64,000 bases of DNA from Theropithecus gelada (GCF_003255815.1 NC_037668.1:62244178-62308177); one strand, 5' to 3'. Counted from the stretch's first letter, positions 22,918 through 35,421 are shown. Notes: generated by a model not told the origin, from the sequence alone. A program made the numbers and translations.

Positions 22918-23125
22918 GTGTTTATAGCAGGTGATTAAGAGTAGCACCCTGGCTCCAGACTATGTGATTTCAAGTCCCAGCTCTTCCATTTCGAAGCTAT
23001 GGAATTTGGATAAGTTACTCAATCTCTCTGAACCTCAGTTTCTTTATCTGTAAAATGTGTATGCTAAGAATACCTTCCTCTTGAGGTTGTTGAAGGATTA
23101 AATGAATCAATGCATGCAAAACATT
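22918..23125 (+). mobile_element. MIR SINE, near full length
   Basis: GATTAAGAGTAGCACCCTGGCTCCAGAC, CAAGTCCCAGCTCTTCCATTT, GATAAGTTACTCAATCTCTCTGAACCTC and TTGAGGTTGTTGAAGGATTAAATGAA follow MIR over most of its 260 bp. Confidence 0.9.
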
Positions 23126-23134
23126 CTCCTACTG

Positions 23135-23370
23135 ACCCTGCCTTTGGTCAAACCTTTCTAGAAGCCAGACATAGGAGAACCCACTGATATGGACCATCTA
23201 GGTCTGCCCACCAGGGCAGACACCAGAGTGGAGAAGGGACCTGGAGGAACAGAATGGAGATGCCGGGCACACCATCCAACCTAAAGCACATTCCTGCTGT
23301 CATCCTCACAGAACCTTATTCCTTTATTTAATTGCAGTTAGAACAATTATTATTTAATAGACATTGATTT
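23135..23370. repeat. Local duplication, copy A
   Basis: From AAGCCAGACATAGGAGAACC to TTAGAACAATTATTATTTAATAGA it closely matches 24025-24225, with small indels (an extra TCTAGGTCT and about 8 extra bases near 23305). By eye more than 80% identity. Its first half is ERVL-LTR-like, the second half is not. Confidence 0.75.
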
Positions 23371-23594
23371 AAAACAATGCCTGAAACATAGTAAGTGTTC
23401 AATAAGCATTAGTTATCAGTATTATTATCTGTTGTAAGGGCCAGCACGAGGAGAGAGGTGACCCGGGGGGCAGGCCAACCACTTCCTCTGCTGTGTGCTG
23501 TGTGGTCGGGATGAAATTCAGAAAATCTCGTCTCATTCTGTCTCTCCCAAGGGCTGCGCTCTAGACACACTGCCCTTCTCTCTGTTCCTTGAAC
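23371..23594. other. No recognised feature
   Basis: 23380-23410 resembles an L2 end (CATAGTAAGTGTTCAATAAGCATT). The rest, with GGTGACCCGGGGGGCAGG, is unrecognised. Confidence 0.35.
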
Positions 23595-23748
23595 ACAACA
23601 GTGAGCTCTTTCCACCTCAGAGTTTTCACACGCGACTTCCTCCTGCCTGGAGTGTCTCTCCTCCCCCGTTCTTCACATGGCTGGCTCCCGCTCATCCTGA
23701 AAGTCTAGCTTAAATGTCACTTCCTCAGAGAGGCTTTCTATTGCCATC
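23595..23748 (+). mobile_element. L2 3'-end fragment
   Basis: CCTCCTGCCTGGAGTGTCTC, CACATGGCTGGCTCCC, TTAAATGTCACTTCCTCAGAGAGGC match the L2 terminus. It is cut by the LTR starting at 23749. Confidence 0.85.
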
Positions 23749-24150
23749 TGTATCCATCAGGGTCCTGGCAGGAAACAATGGCACATTCACATTAGGATAA
23801 TTCAAGGAGGTTTCTAAAAGGACTATGCATGAAGGCAAGAAGCGAGACAAAGGGGTACCACCAGGGAGAGGACAGAACCACCCCTAGCCCAGAAGCAAGA
23901 AGGAGGAGGACGAAGAATGTGGCCAGCCCAGGGTAACCAGCCAGGGAGAAAGCTAGGGGAATAAATATCCCAACCTCACTCTCCTCTCACCCTCTAATCT
24001 CTGGCTGACCACCTGCTTTGGCTGAACACTATTAGAAGTCAGACATAAGAGAACTCACTGATGTGGACCCACCAGGGCAGAGACCAGAGTGGAGGAAGGA
24101 CCTGGAGGAGCAGAATGGAGATGCCAGATGCACCATCCAACCTAAAGCAC
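23749..24150 (-). mobile_element. ERVL-type LTR (LTR33/LTR16-like), second copy
   Basis: Begins TGTATCCATCAGGGTCCTGGCAGGAA, like the LTR at 11774. It also has ATTCAAGGAGG, CCCAACCTCACTCTCCTCTC and CCAGGGCAGAGACCAGAGTGGAG. Its distal part belongs to duplication copy B. Confidence 0.5.
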
Positions 24151-24225
24151 ATCCCCTCTCAGAACCTTACTCTTTTCTTTAATTTCAGTTAGAACAACTT
24201 CTATTTATTTAATAGAAATGTATTT
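24010..24225. repeat. Local duplication, copy B
   Basis: AAGTCAGACATAAGAGAACT to TTAGAACAACTTCTATTTATTTAATAGAA; pairs with copy A about 870 bp upstream, same orientation. Similarity continues past the LTR-like part into AGAACCTTA and TTCAGTTAGAACAA. Confidence 0.75.
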
Positions 24226-24380
24226 ATTTTATTTAAGAGCCATCTCTCACAATGCCATGAGCACTGAAACCATCTTGGCTTTGCTTACCACCAGGTACCC
24301 AGTACCTAGCACAGCACTGGGGACATAGCAGATAATTGGTAAATGTTTGAGACAAATGAGTAGATGAATAAGGTTGCCAC
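24226..24380 (+). mobile_element. L2 3'-end fragment
   Basis: CACAATGCCATGAGCACTGAAACC, CCAGTACCTAGCACAGCACTGGGGACATAGCAGATAATTGGTAAATG (in blocks) and GATGAATAAGG form an L2 terminus. Confidence 0.6.
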
Positions 24381-24735
24381 TACAGAAGAAGTGATAGCCA
24401 AAGGTCCAAACTGTATTGTTCCAAAGATATCCAGCCATCTCAAGCTTGGCCCAGACCAGTAGTCAAGTATATCAGAATGCAAGAGACCCAATCTATGTGG
24501 ACATGTGTCCCCTCTATGCAGAGACTTTACCTGGAGTGAAAGGATCCTGGTTGGTGGTCACTTGTCCATTGTGAGCAGGACCTGAGTCAATAGCTGAGAA
24601 TTAGAGACAGATCCAACCCTCAGGAGAGGACCTAGCAAGAACCACACAAGGCGGTAGGGCCTCAGCTGGAGCTCAAGCCCAGGCAGGATCCCGGTTGCCT
24701 GGGGAAAAAAATGAAGCAGACTTTGTCATGGAGTC
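24381..24735. other. No recognised feature
   Basis: Nothing recognised; composition ordinary. Confidence 0.3.
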
Positions 24736-25437
24736 TCATAAACCAACCTCCCTCCATTCTCCACACTGCAGCCAGTGTGATTTTTCTAAATTATAAATCT
24801 AATCATGTCATTTCCCCACTGAAACTCCCACTCACTTTCTCATTTATTCCATGCCTGTGATGTGCAAGTCAAAACTCTTTCACATGGCTTGTAAGTCCCT
24901 GCATTTCCTCGCCCCTGCCTGCCTCTCCCGCCTCATCTCACCTTCACCTCCAACAGGCACCCATGCATACACTTGCACGGTGCATGTGCACACGCACCAC
25001 CCCACCCAACTTTCTACCATGCCATTCCCTCTCTCACCTCTGTGTCTTTTCACACAATTTCCTCAACTAAAACACTTTTCACCAGCAATTCTAATCCACC
25101 TGGCTAACATTTTTCTTATTCTTTGGGTCTCAGCTTAGACTTGCTTCCTTTGGATTACCTCCAAGGACCTTCTAAGGCAGGGTTGCAGAGCTTCTCCTTA
25201 GGGTTTTCAGGTTGTCTCAGTACCTTGTGCTTCCCTCATCAGAACACTGGCCCCTCTGTGTTATTTACCTATCTGAGTGTCTGTCTCCCTACTGGACAAT
25301 GACTTCGTGAAGGTGGGGCAGAGTCTGCCTTGTCCTCCGTTGTATACCCAACACCTAGCACAGTTCCTGGCACATAATAAGTGTTCAAAATATGGCTGAA
25401 TGACTGAGTGGATGGATGGATAGTGGGTGGATGGGTG
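24736..25437 (+). mobile_element. L2 3' end, about 700 bp
   Basis: A long run of L2 order: CCACACTGCAGCCAGTGTGATT, ATCATGTCATTTCCCCACTG, CATGGCTTGTAAGTCCCTGC, TTAGACTTGCTTCC, ACTGGACAATGACTTCGTGAAGG, CCTAGCACAGTTCCTGGCACA and a GGATGGATGGA tail. A CACACGCAC patch at 24975-25000 is internal. Confidence 0.85.
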
Positions 25438-25604
25438 GTCCATGACTGATGTTAAGAGAAAGCATTGATTCAGAGCAGTTCAATGGAGGCTCACCAATGT
25501 GTACTGGACCAAAGAGAATCACAAAGTTCTAGTCATTCCAGAACCACCCATGGGGTCAGACATGCTGAAGGGACCCCTGCCCTGATTCGAGCTTCCAGGG
25601 GAGG

Positions 25605-25850
25605 CTTTATTGCCTGTGAGTGAGCACGGTCAGGGAGGCCCAGGTTAACGTTACACAGGAAAGACTTCCTGAGAGAAGTGAACACTGGGATTCAACAGAA
25701 GTGATGTGCAGGAGAAATAATACTGTCGAGAATATGTTATTGAATACTTATTTTATGTCAGGGTCTGAGCCAAGAGCTTATATATTTTATTTCATGTAAA
25801 TGACAGAGGCAGAATGTAAACTCAAAGAGTCTGATTCCAGGACTACACAC
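25605..25850 (-). mobile_element. L2 and MIR fragments (inverted)
   Basis: 25605-25700 (GGCTTTATT, AGGAAAGACTTCCTGAGAGAAGTGAAC) fits the inverted L2 end. 25735-25850 (TTATTGAATACTTATTTTATGTCAGG, GACAGAGGCAGAATG, CTGATTCCAGGACTACAC) fits an inverted MIR. Confidence 0.5.
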
Positions 25851-26815
25851 CTAATGAATATACTACAAAGTCTCTCAAAGCTTGGATGGAGATGAAACAG
25901 GAAGGTGCCCCAAGCACAGACACTCAACAAAGACAATGATGGAAATAAGCAGGTCCTGGACAGGATTTGGCACACTGTCAGCTCCAGCAGATGTCGGGAA
26001 GCAGAGAGCCGAAGACAAAGAGTGAAGGATGAGGCTGAACATCAGGCTAAAGACCTTAGGGTTGGACCCATTGGCAGTAGGATGTGTGTTGGAATCATGA
26101 TTACCTGGAGCCTGAGAGAGAGCTTCCCATGGCTGATGTACAGGATGGGTGACAAAGGAAGAAAAGACAGAAGATCAGTTGTGAGGCTCCAGGGTGACTC
26201 ACGTGACAGGTGACAAGTAACTGAACTTGGAAGGAGGCCCGGGAATAAAGGAGCCATGGCAGAGGAACACAGTGTAAGATATGAGGAAGTGAGAGGCAGT
26301 GGGGAGCCCCCATTCAGCCCTATCATTCTGTAGGGCAAACTAAAGTATTGACTCAGTTCTAGTTCCTGCCCCAGACCCAAAAGCTGCTTCTGTTTCCAAC
26401 TGTCAACACAAGCAGAACGAAAGTCACCCACATTTGTTAATTGCCTTTCTGCTGCACGGAGGGGCCCAGGGATCCCAAAGTCATTAAGCCAGGGATGGTT
26501 TTGGAGTCTCTAACCTCCATTCTCTCCATGATACTGAGGAAGATGTTTGATTTAATTGGCCTGATTTAAAAAAAAAAAAAAATTCTTGTGATGACTTTCA
26601 TGGAAATAGACTACTAGCTGAGAGACCTTGGTGATGAACAAAAGTTTAGTGCCTGAAGAGCTTCAACAGTCCACCACTCTGAACCTGACTTCCTCCAGCT
26701 GGCTAACTCTTCTCCCAAGTGTGTCTCCTTGACCAAGCAGAGACCGCCCACCTAGGGGCTGTCACTTGGAGTAAGAGGTGAAAAGCAGAGCTGGATGGAG
26801 GCTCATGGGAATCTT
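25851..26815. other. No recognised feature
   Basis: About 960 bp without recognised repeats apart from an A15 run at 26568-26582. The overlapping frames at 25905-26431 on both strands show no domain. Confidence 0.35.
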
Positions 26816-27010
26816 GCCCGCTCTAATCTGTCTCCCATCTAGCACCCAGCATGTGCATTCTAAAACACACACTCATTGATTCATTATACACCTTAAAACC
26901 TGCAAGAGATTCTCAAGATCCTACAGATGAATTCCAAATCTTTAACATGGCTTCAAGGCCCTTTGGGATCAAGCCCTAGGCTACCTCTCTAGCCTCATAT
27001 AAGCTTATAC
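26816..27010 (+). mobile_element. L2 fragment
   Basis: GATGAATTCCAAATCTTTAACATGGCTTCAAGGCCCTTTGGGATC (in blocks) is the L2 ORF2/3' boundary, sense orientation. Confidence 0.75.
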
Positions 27011-27173
27011 TCTGTGTTTTCTGGCTGTGAATGGCTTCCAAGTGCCTCGGGGGCACCTTCTTGCCCCTCATTGCAGCTGGGGGAGGAGGCCACAAGTGTG
27101 CCAGGCATCCCATCAATGCAGGCCGTTGGAGCAGTAGCAAATTGCAATGACCTCGTATTTAACTTTGGGAACC
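27011..27173. other. No recognised feature
   Basis: Short unique-looking piece; nothing recognised. Confidence 0.3.
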
Positions 27174-27612
27174 TGTATTGATTTCCTGGGGCTGCTGTAA
27201 CACATACGCCACTTTGTGGCTTAAAACAACAGAAATTTATTTTTGCCCAGTTCTAGAGGCCAGAAGTCTGAGATTGAGCTGTCAGCAGGGCTATGCTCCC
27301 TTCAAATACCCTAGCGGAGAGTACTTCCTCCCCCTTTCCAGCTTCCAGTGACTGTTAGCATTCTTTGGGTTGTGGCTGCATCACTCCAATCTCTGCCTCC
27401 ATCTTCATGTGGCCTTTTCCTCTTCTCTGCCAGCATTCTCCTCTTTTGTCTCTTACAGAGTCACTTATCATTGGACTTACGGCCCACCCAGATAATCTAA
27501 GATGATCTCATCTTGAGATCCTTAACTTAGTTGCATCTGCAAAGACACTTTTTCCAAATAAAGTCACATTCACATGTTCCAGGTTAGGATGTGAAGGTAT
27601 CTTTTTGGGACC
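27174..27612 (-). mobile_element. MLT1-type MaLR LTR (inverted)
   Basis: TGTATTGATTTCCTGGGGCTGC, GCCACTTTGTGGCTTAAAACA, CTGCATCACTCCAATCTCTGCC, GGCCCACCCAGATAATC, TAACTTAGTTGCATCTGCAAAG and TCACATTCACATGTTCC follow an inverted MLT1 LTR over about 440 bp. Confidence 0.9.
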
Positions 27613-27954
27613 TGACCGAAGAAGGGTGAGTTGGAGGTAACTCTTGGAAGGAACAACTCTTTGGAAATAAAAGTAGCAGATGAGGGATGGCAGTGTGGCC
27701 CAGGGAGGTGTCAGGAAGGGCAAAGGTGCCCATCAATTTGCTCTTTAAGCTGTACCCCAGTTTTGCAATGAAGCCCTGACCCCCAAGGAAACTCAGAAGG
27801 GACCAGAAGTAGACCAGAGCCAGAGGTATACTTCTGCTCCCGCTTCCTCCCTCTGGAATTGGGATATTGCACATCAGCACCCCTTGACCTCAATGTTCTA
27901 AGACCCATATCCTTAAGTCTATTTTATGAGCTTAAGGAAAGCAGCGGATAGAGG
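27613..27954. other. No recognised feature
   Basis: Nothing recognised. Short minus-strand frames here lack known motifs. Confidence 0.3.
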
Positions 27955-28115
27955 GGAAAGACCATACACTTTGGAGTCAGAAGACTGGGTTTGAATCCTG
28001 GCTCTGCCACTTTCTAGTTGCCTCAGTTTCCTTCACTATAAAGAGGTAATGCTATTTTTCTCTCAGGGCTGTTCGGGTAAATGAAATATAAGCACTGTGC
28101 CTGGCCCGTAACAGG
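27955..28115 (+). mobile_element. MIR SINE
   Basis: ACTTTGGAGTCAGAAGACTGGGTTTGAATCCTGGCTCTGCC (in blocks), CTCAGTTTCC and CACTGTGCCTGGCCCGTAACAGG. It lacks the usual GTGTGACCTTGGGCAAG centre, a small deletion. Confidence 0.9.
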
Positions 28116-29081
28116 GGTTTTAGACATGCTCTGCCTCTCCTGGCCACCTTCAAAGGTCACCCACTCCTTCTGTGGATATCCAGGAAGGATAGCCCCACAC
28201 CTCCCCAGTTCTACAGGCATCCAGTCCGAGAGGGAGTTTGAAAAAGACAGATAATCATGGGAAGAGGGGAGCTCTAATGGACTCTCTACTTACACTGCAC
28301 AAACAAGCTCAGGCAGAAACTCCTCCTCCTTTGTTCTTTAGGACCCAGCAATGCTTCAGCCCCTGCCACCCTGCATTAAGCAATCTTTCAACTCTCTGTC
28401 CTTCTTTATCTAATAAATGGGGCCACTGGGTGAAAGCTGGCACTCCCGTGGCACCTTAGCATGCCTTCCACTTTTCTCCTAGTTGTTATGTAGGATATGC
28501 TATCATTCACCTAATCTATTGTTGTTGGACCAAGACGGGGCTGTTTAAGTCACACTCTTGTTGTTGAAAAGTCTAGCAAAGCTCATATCCTTTGAGTATG
28601 ACAGAAGCCAAATATTCCAAGATTCTATAAGATATTTGTCAGCAAAGAAACAGAGGGGACCAGTGAGAAAAAGTATCACCAAATTGGAGATGAAAGTCCT
28701 CTGATATCCCACCACCACAACCCCTTTCCTGCCCCCATTTGTCACTCTGTACTGGGAAATATCACAGTATGAGGAGGTGGCTGATGTTAGGAGAGATTGT
28801 GCAATACTTGGCAGTGGTTGTAAAATATTTCCTGGGGGAAGAATTTCTTGCATCCTGTGTAAGTCTGGGGAAGAATCATTCCCCTTTAGACTCGAGGCTT
28901 CACATTGCCTGTCTCCATGTGACTGGCTCTTTTGCCCCACCGGGATAATAACATTTTCCAACTTACTGCAAGCTAGAGGGTCATTGTCATCTTTAAGCTA
29001 CCCCAGGGTCCCAGGGGCCACAGTGACTGAAGGGTGTCCTAGTCCAGGCACACCTTTATTGAAGGAAACTCTAGTCTGGGC
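28116..29081. other. Repeat-poor stretch, no gene recognised
   Basis: A 138-codon minus-strand frame (28545-28961) lies here. It shows no signal, domain or family I know and overlaps a plus-strand frame of similar length, so chance is the simplest reading. Confidence 0.35.
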
Positions 29082-29309
29082 CAGTAGTTCTCAACTGTGG
29101 GCACTTTTGCTCCCCAACCCCTACCCTGGGGACATTTGGTAATGTTTGGAGACATTTTTAGTTGTTGCTATTAGGCAGGGGTTGCTACTGGCATCTAGTG
29201 GGTAGATGCTAGGGATGCTGCAAAGCATCCTATAATGCACAGAACAGCTCCCACAACAAAGAATTATCCAGCCCCAAATGTCCATAGGTTGAGAGTTTAA
29301 GAAGCCCTG
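29082..29309 (+). mobile_element. MER20 (hAT-Charlie MITE), full length
   Basis: CAGTAGTTCTCAACTGTGGG at the left, GGGACATTTGGTAATGTTTGG, GCTACTGGCATCTAGTGGG, ATAATGCACAGAACAG and AAGAATTATCCAGCCC inside, and AAGCCCTG at the right. Both termini are present. Flanking 8-bp sequences agree at only about 5 of 8 bases, as expected for age. Confidence 0.9.
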
Positions 29310-30055
29310 AACTGGACCCTTCATACACAATGTGGAAACACCTCTTTGAGTTGCACTAAACTCCCTCTAGCAGCATGGGTCATGCCCTGGCATTGCACAC
29401 TTGCTAGGTGAGCTGGTTTTCCCTCTAGCAATGGGCTCACCCAACTCTCTGCCTGCAACCCCACCCCCTCAGGAAGAGCATTCTTGTGGCTAAGATGAAA
29501 GACTCATGCCGCAGGCCCCTATGCCAACTCGCCACTTGATTGCTTTTAATTAATTCTGCTTGATTACAAGCAGAATGGGAGTCACATCGGAGAGATAAGA
29601 CAGGCTCTTTATATTCTGTCTTCATTAAAAACTTTGGATCTGGAAGTTTTTTCAAAGAGCTATGTGTCTCCTTTACTTCTGTGTCATTTTTAATTGAGGA
29701 GGGCACAGGGAGATGTGCTGAGCTGTGCTGAATGGAGACTTTGCAAATGCAAGATGGGATGTCTGAGGCCCCTTCTGGGGGAAAAGGCATCTAGACTGAC
29801 TCCCAGTAATCCAAAGGAGATAGTCAGGACACAGTCAGTCCACTGTGTCCGAAAGAGAGGTATAGGGAGAGGAAGGGAACCACCAGCATCTCTTTTAGTC
29901 CGTTACCAATGGTGCATTAGCCCAGATCTACAGAACAACATGGTGCAGATTCTTTGCCAGGTATGGATTCTAGGGGATGAGCTAGAAGATTGTTCCATGG
30001 TAATAAGAGGAGAGAGAAAGGGAGGATGGATCACCACTAATTATCAGTAGCCTTC
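29310..30055. other. Repeat-poor stretch with a perfect hairpin
   Basis: No repeat family recognised. The AT-rich part 29515-29700 contains TTTTAATTAATT, GATTA and GAGATAAGA motifs and the inverted repeat at 29553-29576. Confidence 0.4.
29553..29576. repeat. Perfect inverted repeat, 10-bp arms
   Basis: ATTCTGCTTG, spacer ATTA, CAAGCAGAAT. Arms are exactly complementary with a 4-base loop. Confidence 0.95.
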
Positions 30056-30900
30056 TTCTCTAGCTAGAGGACCATATCCTCCTTGGGGACACCTTGCCCA
30101 ACTTCTCTATGCAGATTTGATCACCCCTGCCTCTCTACCCCTACAGTGCATGGTTCATCTTTCCAGCAAAGCATCATGTTTTATTAGTTATCTATTGCTG
30201 TGTAACAAATCACCCCAAAACTTAGCGTCTTAACACAACAAATATTTATTATCTCACAGTTTCTATGTGTCAGGAATTCAGGTGTAGCTTAGCTCAGAGC
30301 ATCTGGCTCAAAGTCCCTCATGATGCTGTAATCAAGGAGGGTAGGATCCACTTTCAAGCTCATTCACATGGCTGTTGGCGGGCCTCATGTCCTTACTATC
30401 ACCTGGAGATATCAGTTTCTTGCCATATGGGCCTCTCCACATAAGAACTCACAATATGGTCACAGGCTTCCCACAAAACAAATAAGCCAGCGAGTAAGAG
30501 GGGAGCCCAGAACAGAAACCAGAGGGTCTTTTTGTAACCTAAACTTGGAGGAGACATCTCACCACTTTCACAGTATTCTATTTATTAGAAATGATTTGCT
30601 AGGTCCAGTTCTCATGCAAGGGAAGGAAAACACACCAAGGCATGAATGCCAGGAGGTGGGGGCTACTGGAGACTATCTTGGCGGCAGCCTACCATACCTG
30701 TTGCATTGTAATAATCTGCCTCTTCTTCTAGAAAAGTCATTCCTTGAACTTGAGACCCCTGTTTATTTACCTCTTAACCTCTAACACCTGCCCCAGGGTC
30801 TGGGACATACTGGGCACTCAAGAGGTGTTTGGTAGAATGAACAAACACATAAATGCATGCACATATGTATGAATGAATGAATGAATGAATGCATGGGTCA
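30056..30900 (+). mobile_element. L2 3' end, split by an MLT1 LTR
   Basis: Left piece 30056-30176 (GGACACCTTGCCCAACTTCTC) and right piece 30697-30900 (TCATTCCTTGAACTTGAGACC, AGGGTCTGGGACATACTGGGCACTCAAGAGG, ending TGAATGAATGAATG at 30868-30893) form one L2 terminus opened by the MLT1. Confidence 0.65.
30177..30696 (-). mobile_element. MLT1-type (MLT1D-like) MaLR LTR, nearly complete
   Basis: TTATTAGTTATCTATTGCTGTGTAACAAATCACC (in parts), AACTTAGCGTCTTAACACAACAA, GGCTGTTGGCGGGCCTCATG, CCATATGGGCCTCTCC, TATTCTATTTATTAG and the end GGCAGCCTACCATA follow the inverted LTR over ~520 bp. The frame 30368-30784 is LTR sequence. Confidence 0.9.
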
Positions 30901-31648
30901 ATTAAGTAACCATTTCTTAAACCTTACTTAGACTTGTCAAACCAGTCTTCAACAAAGAAAATGTGTTTGTCTCCAGAACTGCTGTGTCAGGAGCAAATAT
31001 ACCCAGATCATCTAAAAATTCAATTAGGTTATTTAGACACAAAACAGCATGCAATCATATTTTATTCCATTTAACATGGGCCCCTTACTATCCTCTCCTA
31101 TTATAGTTTGGTCTGAGTCCACTTTCAAATGTTTTCTCTTTAGGGATTAATGACTGATAGTAAATCAATAATGCTGAAAAAATAAAGCTTTTCATTATTT
31201 TAAATGGCTTTCAGGTGACACTAAACAGTACAGTGATGATCAGGAGTGAAGTAGTTGTGTCTAAACTTACTTAAATTTCATGCAAGATCAATCAAAAGAG
31301 TAGCCTGGAACTCAGTAGCAGAGGTTTAAGAGAAACTAGGAAATCCTCGAGCCTGAGGACCCAGCACACAAGCTGGGATGAGTCAAAGGCTGGAAGGTGA
31401 GCCCAGCTGAAGCAGACTGAAATAAATCAATCCATGTCAGTGTTGCCCCAGGATCAAGACACGCGTTAACAAGTAGTCAACAAATGAACAGTTGTTCAAG
31501 CAAGTTCAGTCACAAGAAAGTTTAGGAGACAATAGGTGTTTCTGCAGGTGAGTGAAACAGGCAGATGCAAAGAACATGGTAGGGAGTAAGGAAGCATAAG
31601 GTCCCAGGGCCCTGGGCTCAGAGACGGAGCATCTCAAACACATAAAAA
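30901..31648. other. No recognised feature
   Basis: AT-rich, with TTTTCATTATTTTAAATGGC near 31188. No repeat or gene recognised; could be conserved noncoding DNA. Confidence 0.35.
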
Positions 31649-31659
31649 TGGTCTGAGCC

Positions 31660-33071
<1,412 letters not shown>

Positions 33072-33230
33072 GGGTTATTTCTTTATTTATTTAACAACCC
33101 TTTATTGATGCCTGCCTGCAATGTGGCAGGCACTGTGGGGAATACAAACATGCCGAAGGTATGGTCTCTGGTCTCAAAGGAGCTTGTAAACTGGGGGGTG
33201 AGACAGATGCCTACAGAGTGAACACAAGAG
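33072..33230 (-). mobile_element. L2 3'-end fragment (inverted)
   Basis: TTTATTTATTTAACAACCCTTTATTGATGCC, GTGGCAGGCACTGTGGGGAATACAAACATG and GGTCTCTGGTCTCAAAGGAGCTTG match the inverted L2 terminus. Confidence 0.85.
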
Positions 33231-33624
33231 AGGAAAGAAGTAGGGGAAGGGTTGAGCACGCAACAAATCAGCCTCCAGGTTCCAACTAGAACCCTTAGGC
33301 TCAGATGTCAGGCACCGATTTAGAATTCCAATGCAGTGGCAGAGTTGGAAAAGCCCTCCCAGGTCTGGGGGTAAAGGAGCATCCTTATGGACAGCTGGAA
33401 GGCAAAGTGACCCGTGGTTCCAATCTAAATCTGAGCATTCCTGGTAGTTATTCTAAGTCGTGTTGGCTGGTTGTGTGTGCTGTGGCTAAGCCTCACGTTA
33501 AACAAGAGGTGCTGGCTGTGGGTGAGCTGAATTATTGGACTGTCTCAAAAACTGAATATGAGGTAGGCATGCAGGAATGGGGAGCAAGGAAAATGATATT
33601 TGACACCCATTCAAAAATATTTCT
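33231..33624. other. No recognised feature
   Basis: The 137-codon frame 33305-33718 starts here but ends inside an L1 fragment; no domain recognised. Confidence 0.35.
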
Positions 33625-33778
33625 TGTTTTGCAAGATGAAAGAGCATTCTGGAAATCGGAGGGTGGTGTTGGTTGCACAAAAATGAATGTATTTAATACC
33701 AGTGAGCCATACACTTAAGATGATACATTTCGTCGTTCTGTGTATTTTACTACAATTTTTAAAAGTTGAAAAAAAAAA
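33625..33778 (+). mobile_element. L1M-type 3' end
   Basis: GGGTGGTGTTGGTTGCACAAAAATGAATG, ACACTTAAGATGATA, GTATTTTACTACAATTTTT then A-rich tail: an L1M 3' end in sense orientation. Confidence 0.7.
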
Positions 33779-33782
33779 TCTG

Positions 33783-34052
33783 TTTTTTGTTTGTTTGTTT
33801 GTTTGTTTGTTTTTGAGACAGATTCTCTCTTTATTGTGCAGGCTGGTGTGCAGTGGCACAATCTAGGCTCACTGCAACCTCAACCTCCCAAGTAGCCAGG
33901 ACTACAGGCGTGTGCCAGCATCCCCGGCTAATTTTTGTATTTTGAATAGAGATGGCCAGACTGGTCTCCAACTCCTGGCATCAAGTTATCTGCCCACCTC
34001 GGCCTCCTAAAGTGCTAGGGTTTACAGGCATGAACCCCCGTACTCAGTCTGA
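33783..34052 (-). mobile_element. Alu SINE with internal deletions and (TTTG)n tail
   Basis: Inverted old Alu. The stretch normally reading GGGTTCAAGCGATTCTCC...CAGCC after CAACCTCCC is missing, so the text jumps to AAGTAGCCAGG. The tail is TTTG units (33786-33815). Divergence suggests AluJ. Confidence 0.9.
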
Positions 34053-34079
34053 AAAAAATTTCTTGAATTAACTAACGCG

Positions 34080-34400
34080 TACCAAGCATTACGTTATATG
34101 CTAGCCCAGACAAAAATGTGAATAAGACAGAATCTTTGCCCATCAGATGCTCACAGTTTGAGAGGGAAAGGCAAGAAATAAGTAAATTTCAGCTCAGACA
34201 TCACCTCTCCCAGAAAGCCTTCCCTGATCCTCTCAGCTTGAGTTAGGGCTGCTTCAAGTTCCTCCTTAACAGTCTGTGCTTGTTGTTTCATAATTATCTT
34301 CATTTATTCAACAAACATTTATTAAGCCAGGCATTAGGGATATAAAACCAAATGAGGCTTTCAGTGTGAAGGAGGAAACAAATATACAGATGAACGGGTG
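34080..34400. mobile_element. Patchwork of L2 3'-end pieces
   Basis: 34080-34185 inverted (TACCAAGCATTACGTTATATGC, AGACAGAATCTTTGCCC); 34190-34295 sense (TCACCTCTCCCAGAAAGCCTTCCC); 34300-34400 inverted again (ATTTATTCAACAAACATTTATTAAGCC). At least three fragments in alternating orientation. Confidence 0.6.
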
Positions 34401-34420
34401 CAAAAGAAAAAAAAAATCAT

Positions 34421-34712
34421 GACTGGGCAGTGGCTCACACCTGTAATCCCAGCACTTTGGGAGGTCGAGGCAGGCAGATCACTTGAGGTCAGGAGTTCAA
34501 GACCAACCTGACCAACCTGGCAAAACCATGTCTCTACTAAAAATACAAAAATTAGCCAGGCGTGGTGGTGCATGCCTGTAGTCCCAGTTACTCAGGAGAC
34601 TGAGGCAGAAGAATTGCTTGAACCCAGAAGGCAGAGATTGCAGTGAGCCAAGACCACGTCACTGCACCCCAGCCTGGGCAACAGAGTGAGATTCCGTCTA
34701 ATAAAAAAAAAA
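34421..34712 (+). mobile_element. Alu SINE, near full length
   Basis: Starts GACTGGGCAGTGGCTCACACC and ends at an A-rich tail; about 10% diverged, AluS-age. Confidence 0.95.
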
Positions 34713-34734
34713 ATTTTTTTTTTAATCACTACTG

Positions 34735-34840
34735 CAACTCTCTGACCCCAAGGCTGAGCTTCTGAAGGTTGGGTCCAGTAAATGCTTGCAGAATAAATGA
34801 ATGAAAGGGTGGATGTATATGAATAAGTGAGTGCTGTGGT
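34735..34840 (+). mobile_element. L2 3' tail fragment
   Basis: CCAGTAAATGCTTGCAGAATAAATGAATGAAAGGG resembles the very end of L2. Confidence 0.5.

Positions 34841-35421
<581 letters not shown>

Noticed and set aside
28545..28961. 138-codon minus-strand frame in a repeat-free stretch
   Set aside because: No recognised domain and a competing plus-strand frame. A frame of this length is expected by chance in 64 kb. Codon-level conservation (PhyloCSF) would be needed to revive it.
33305..33718. 137-codon plus-strand frame
   Set aside because: Its C-terminal third is an L1M 3' end, and no splice or start evidence supports it.
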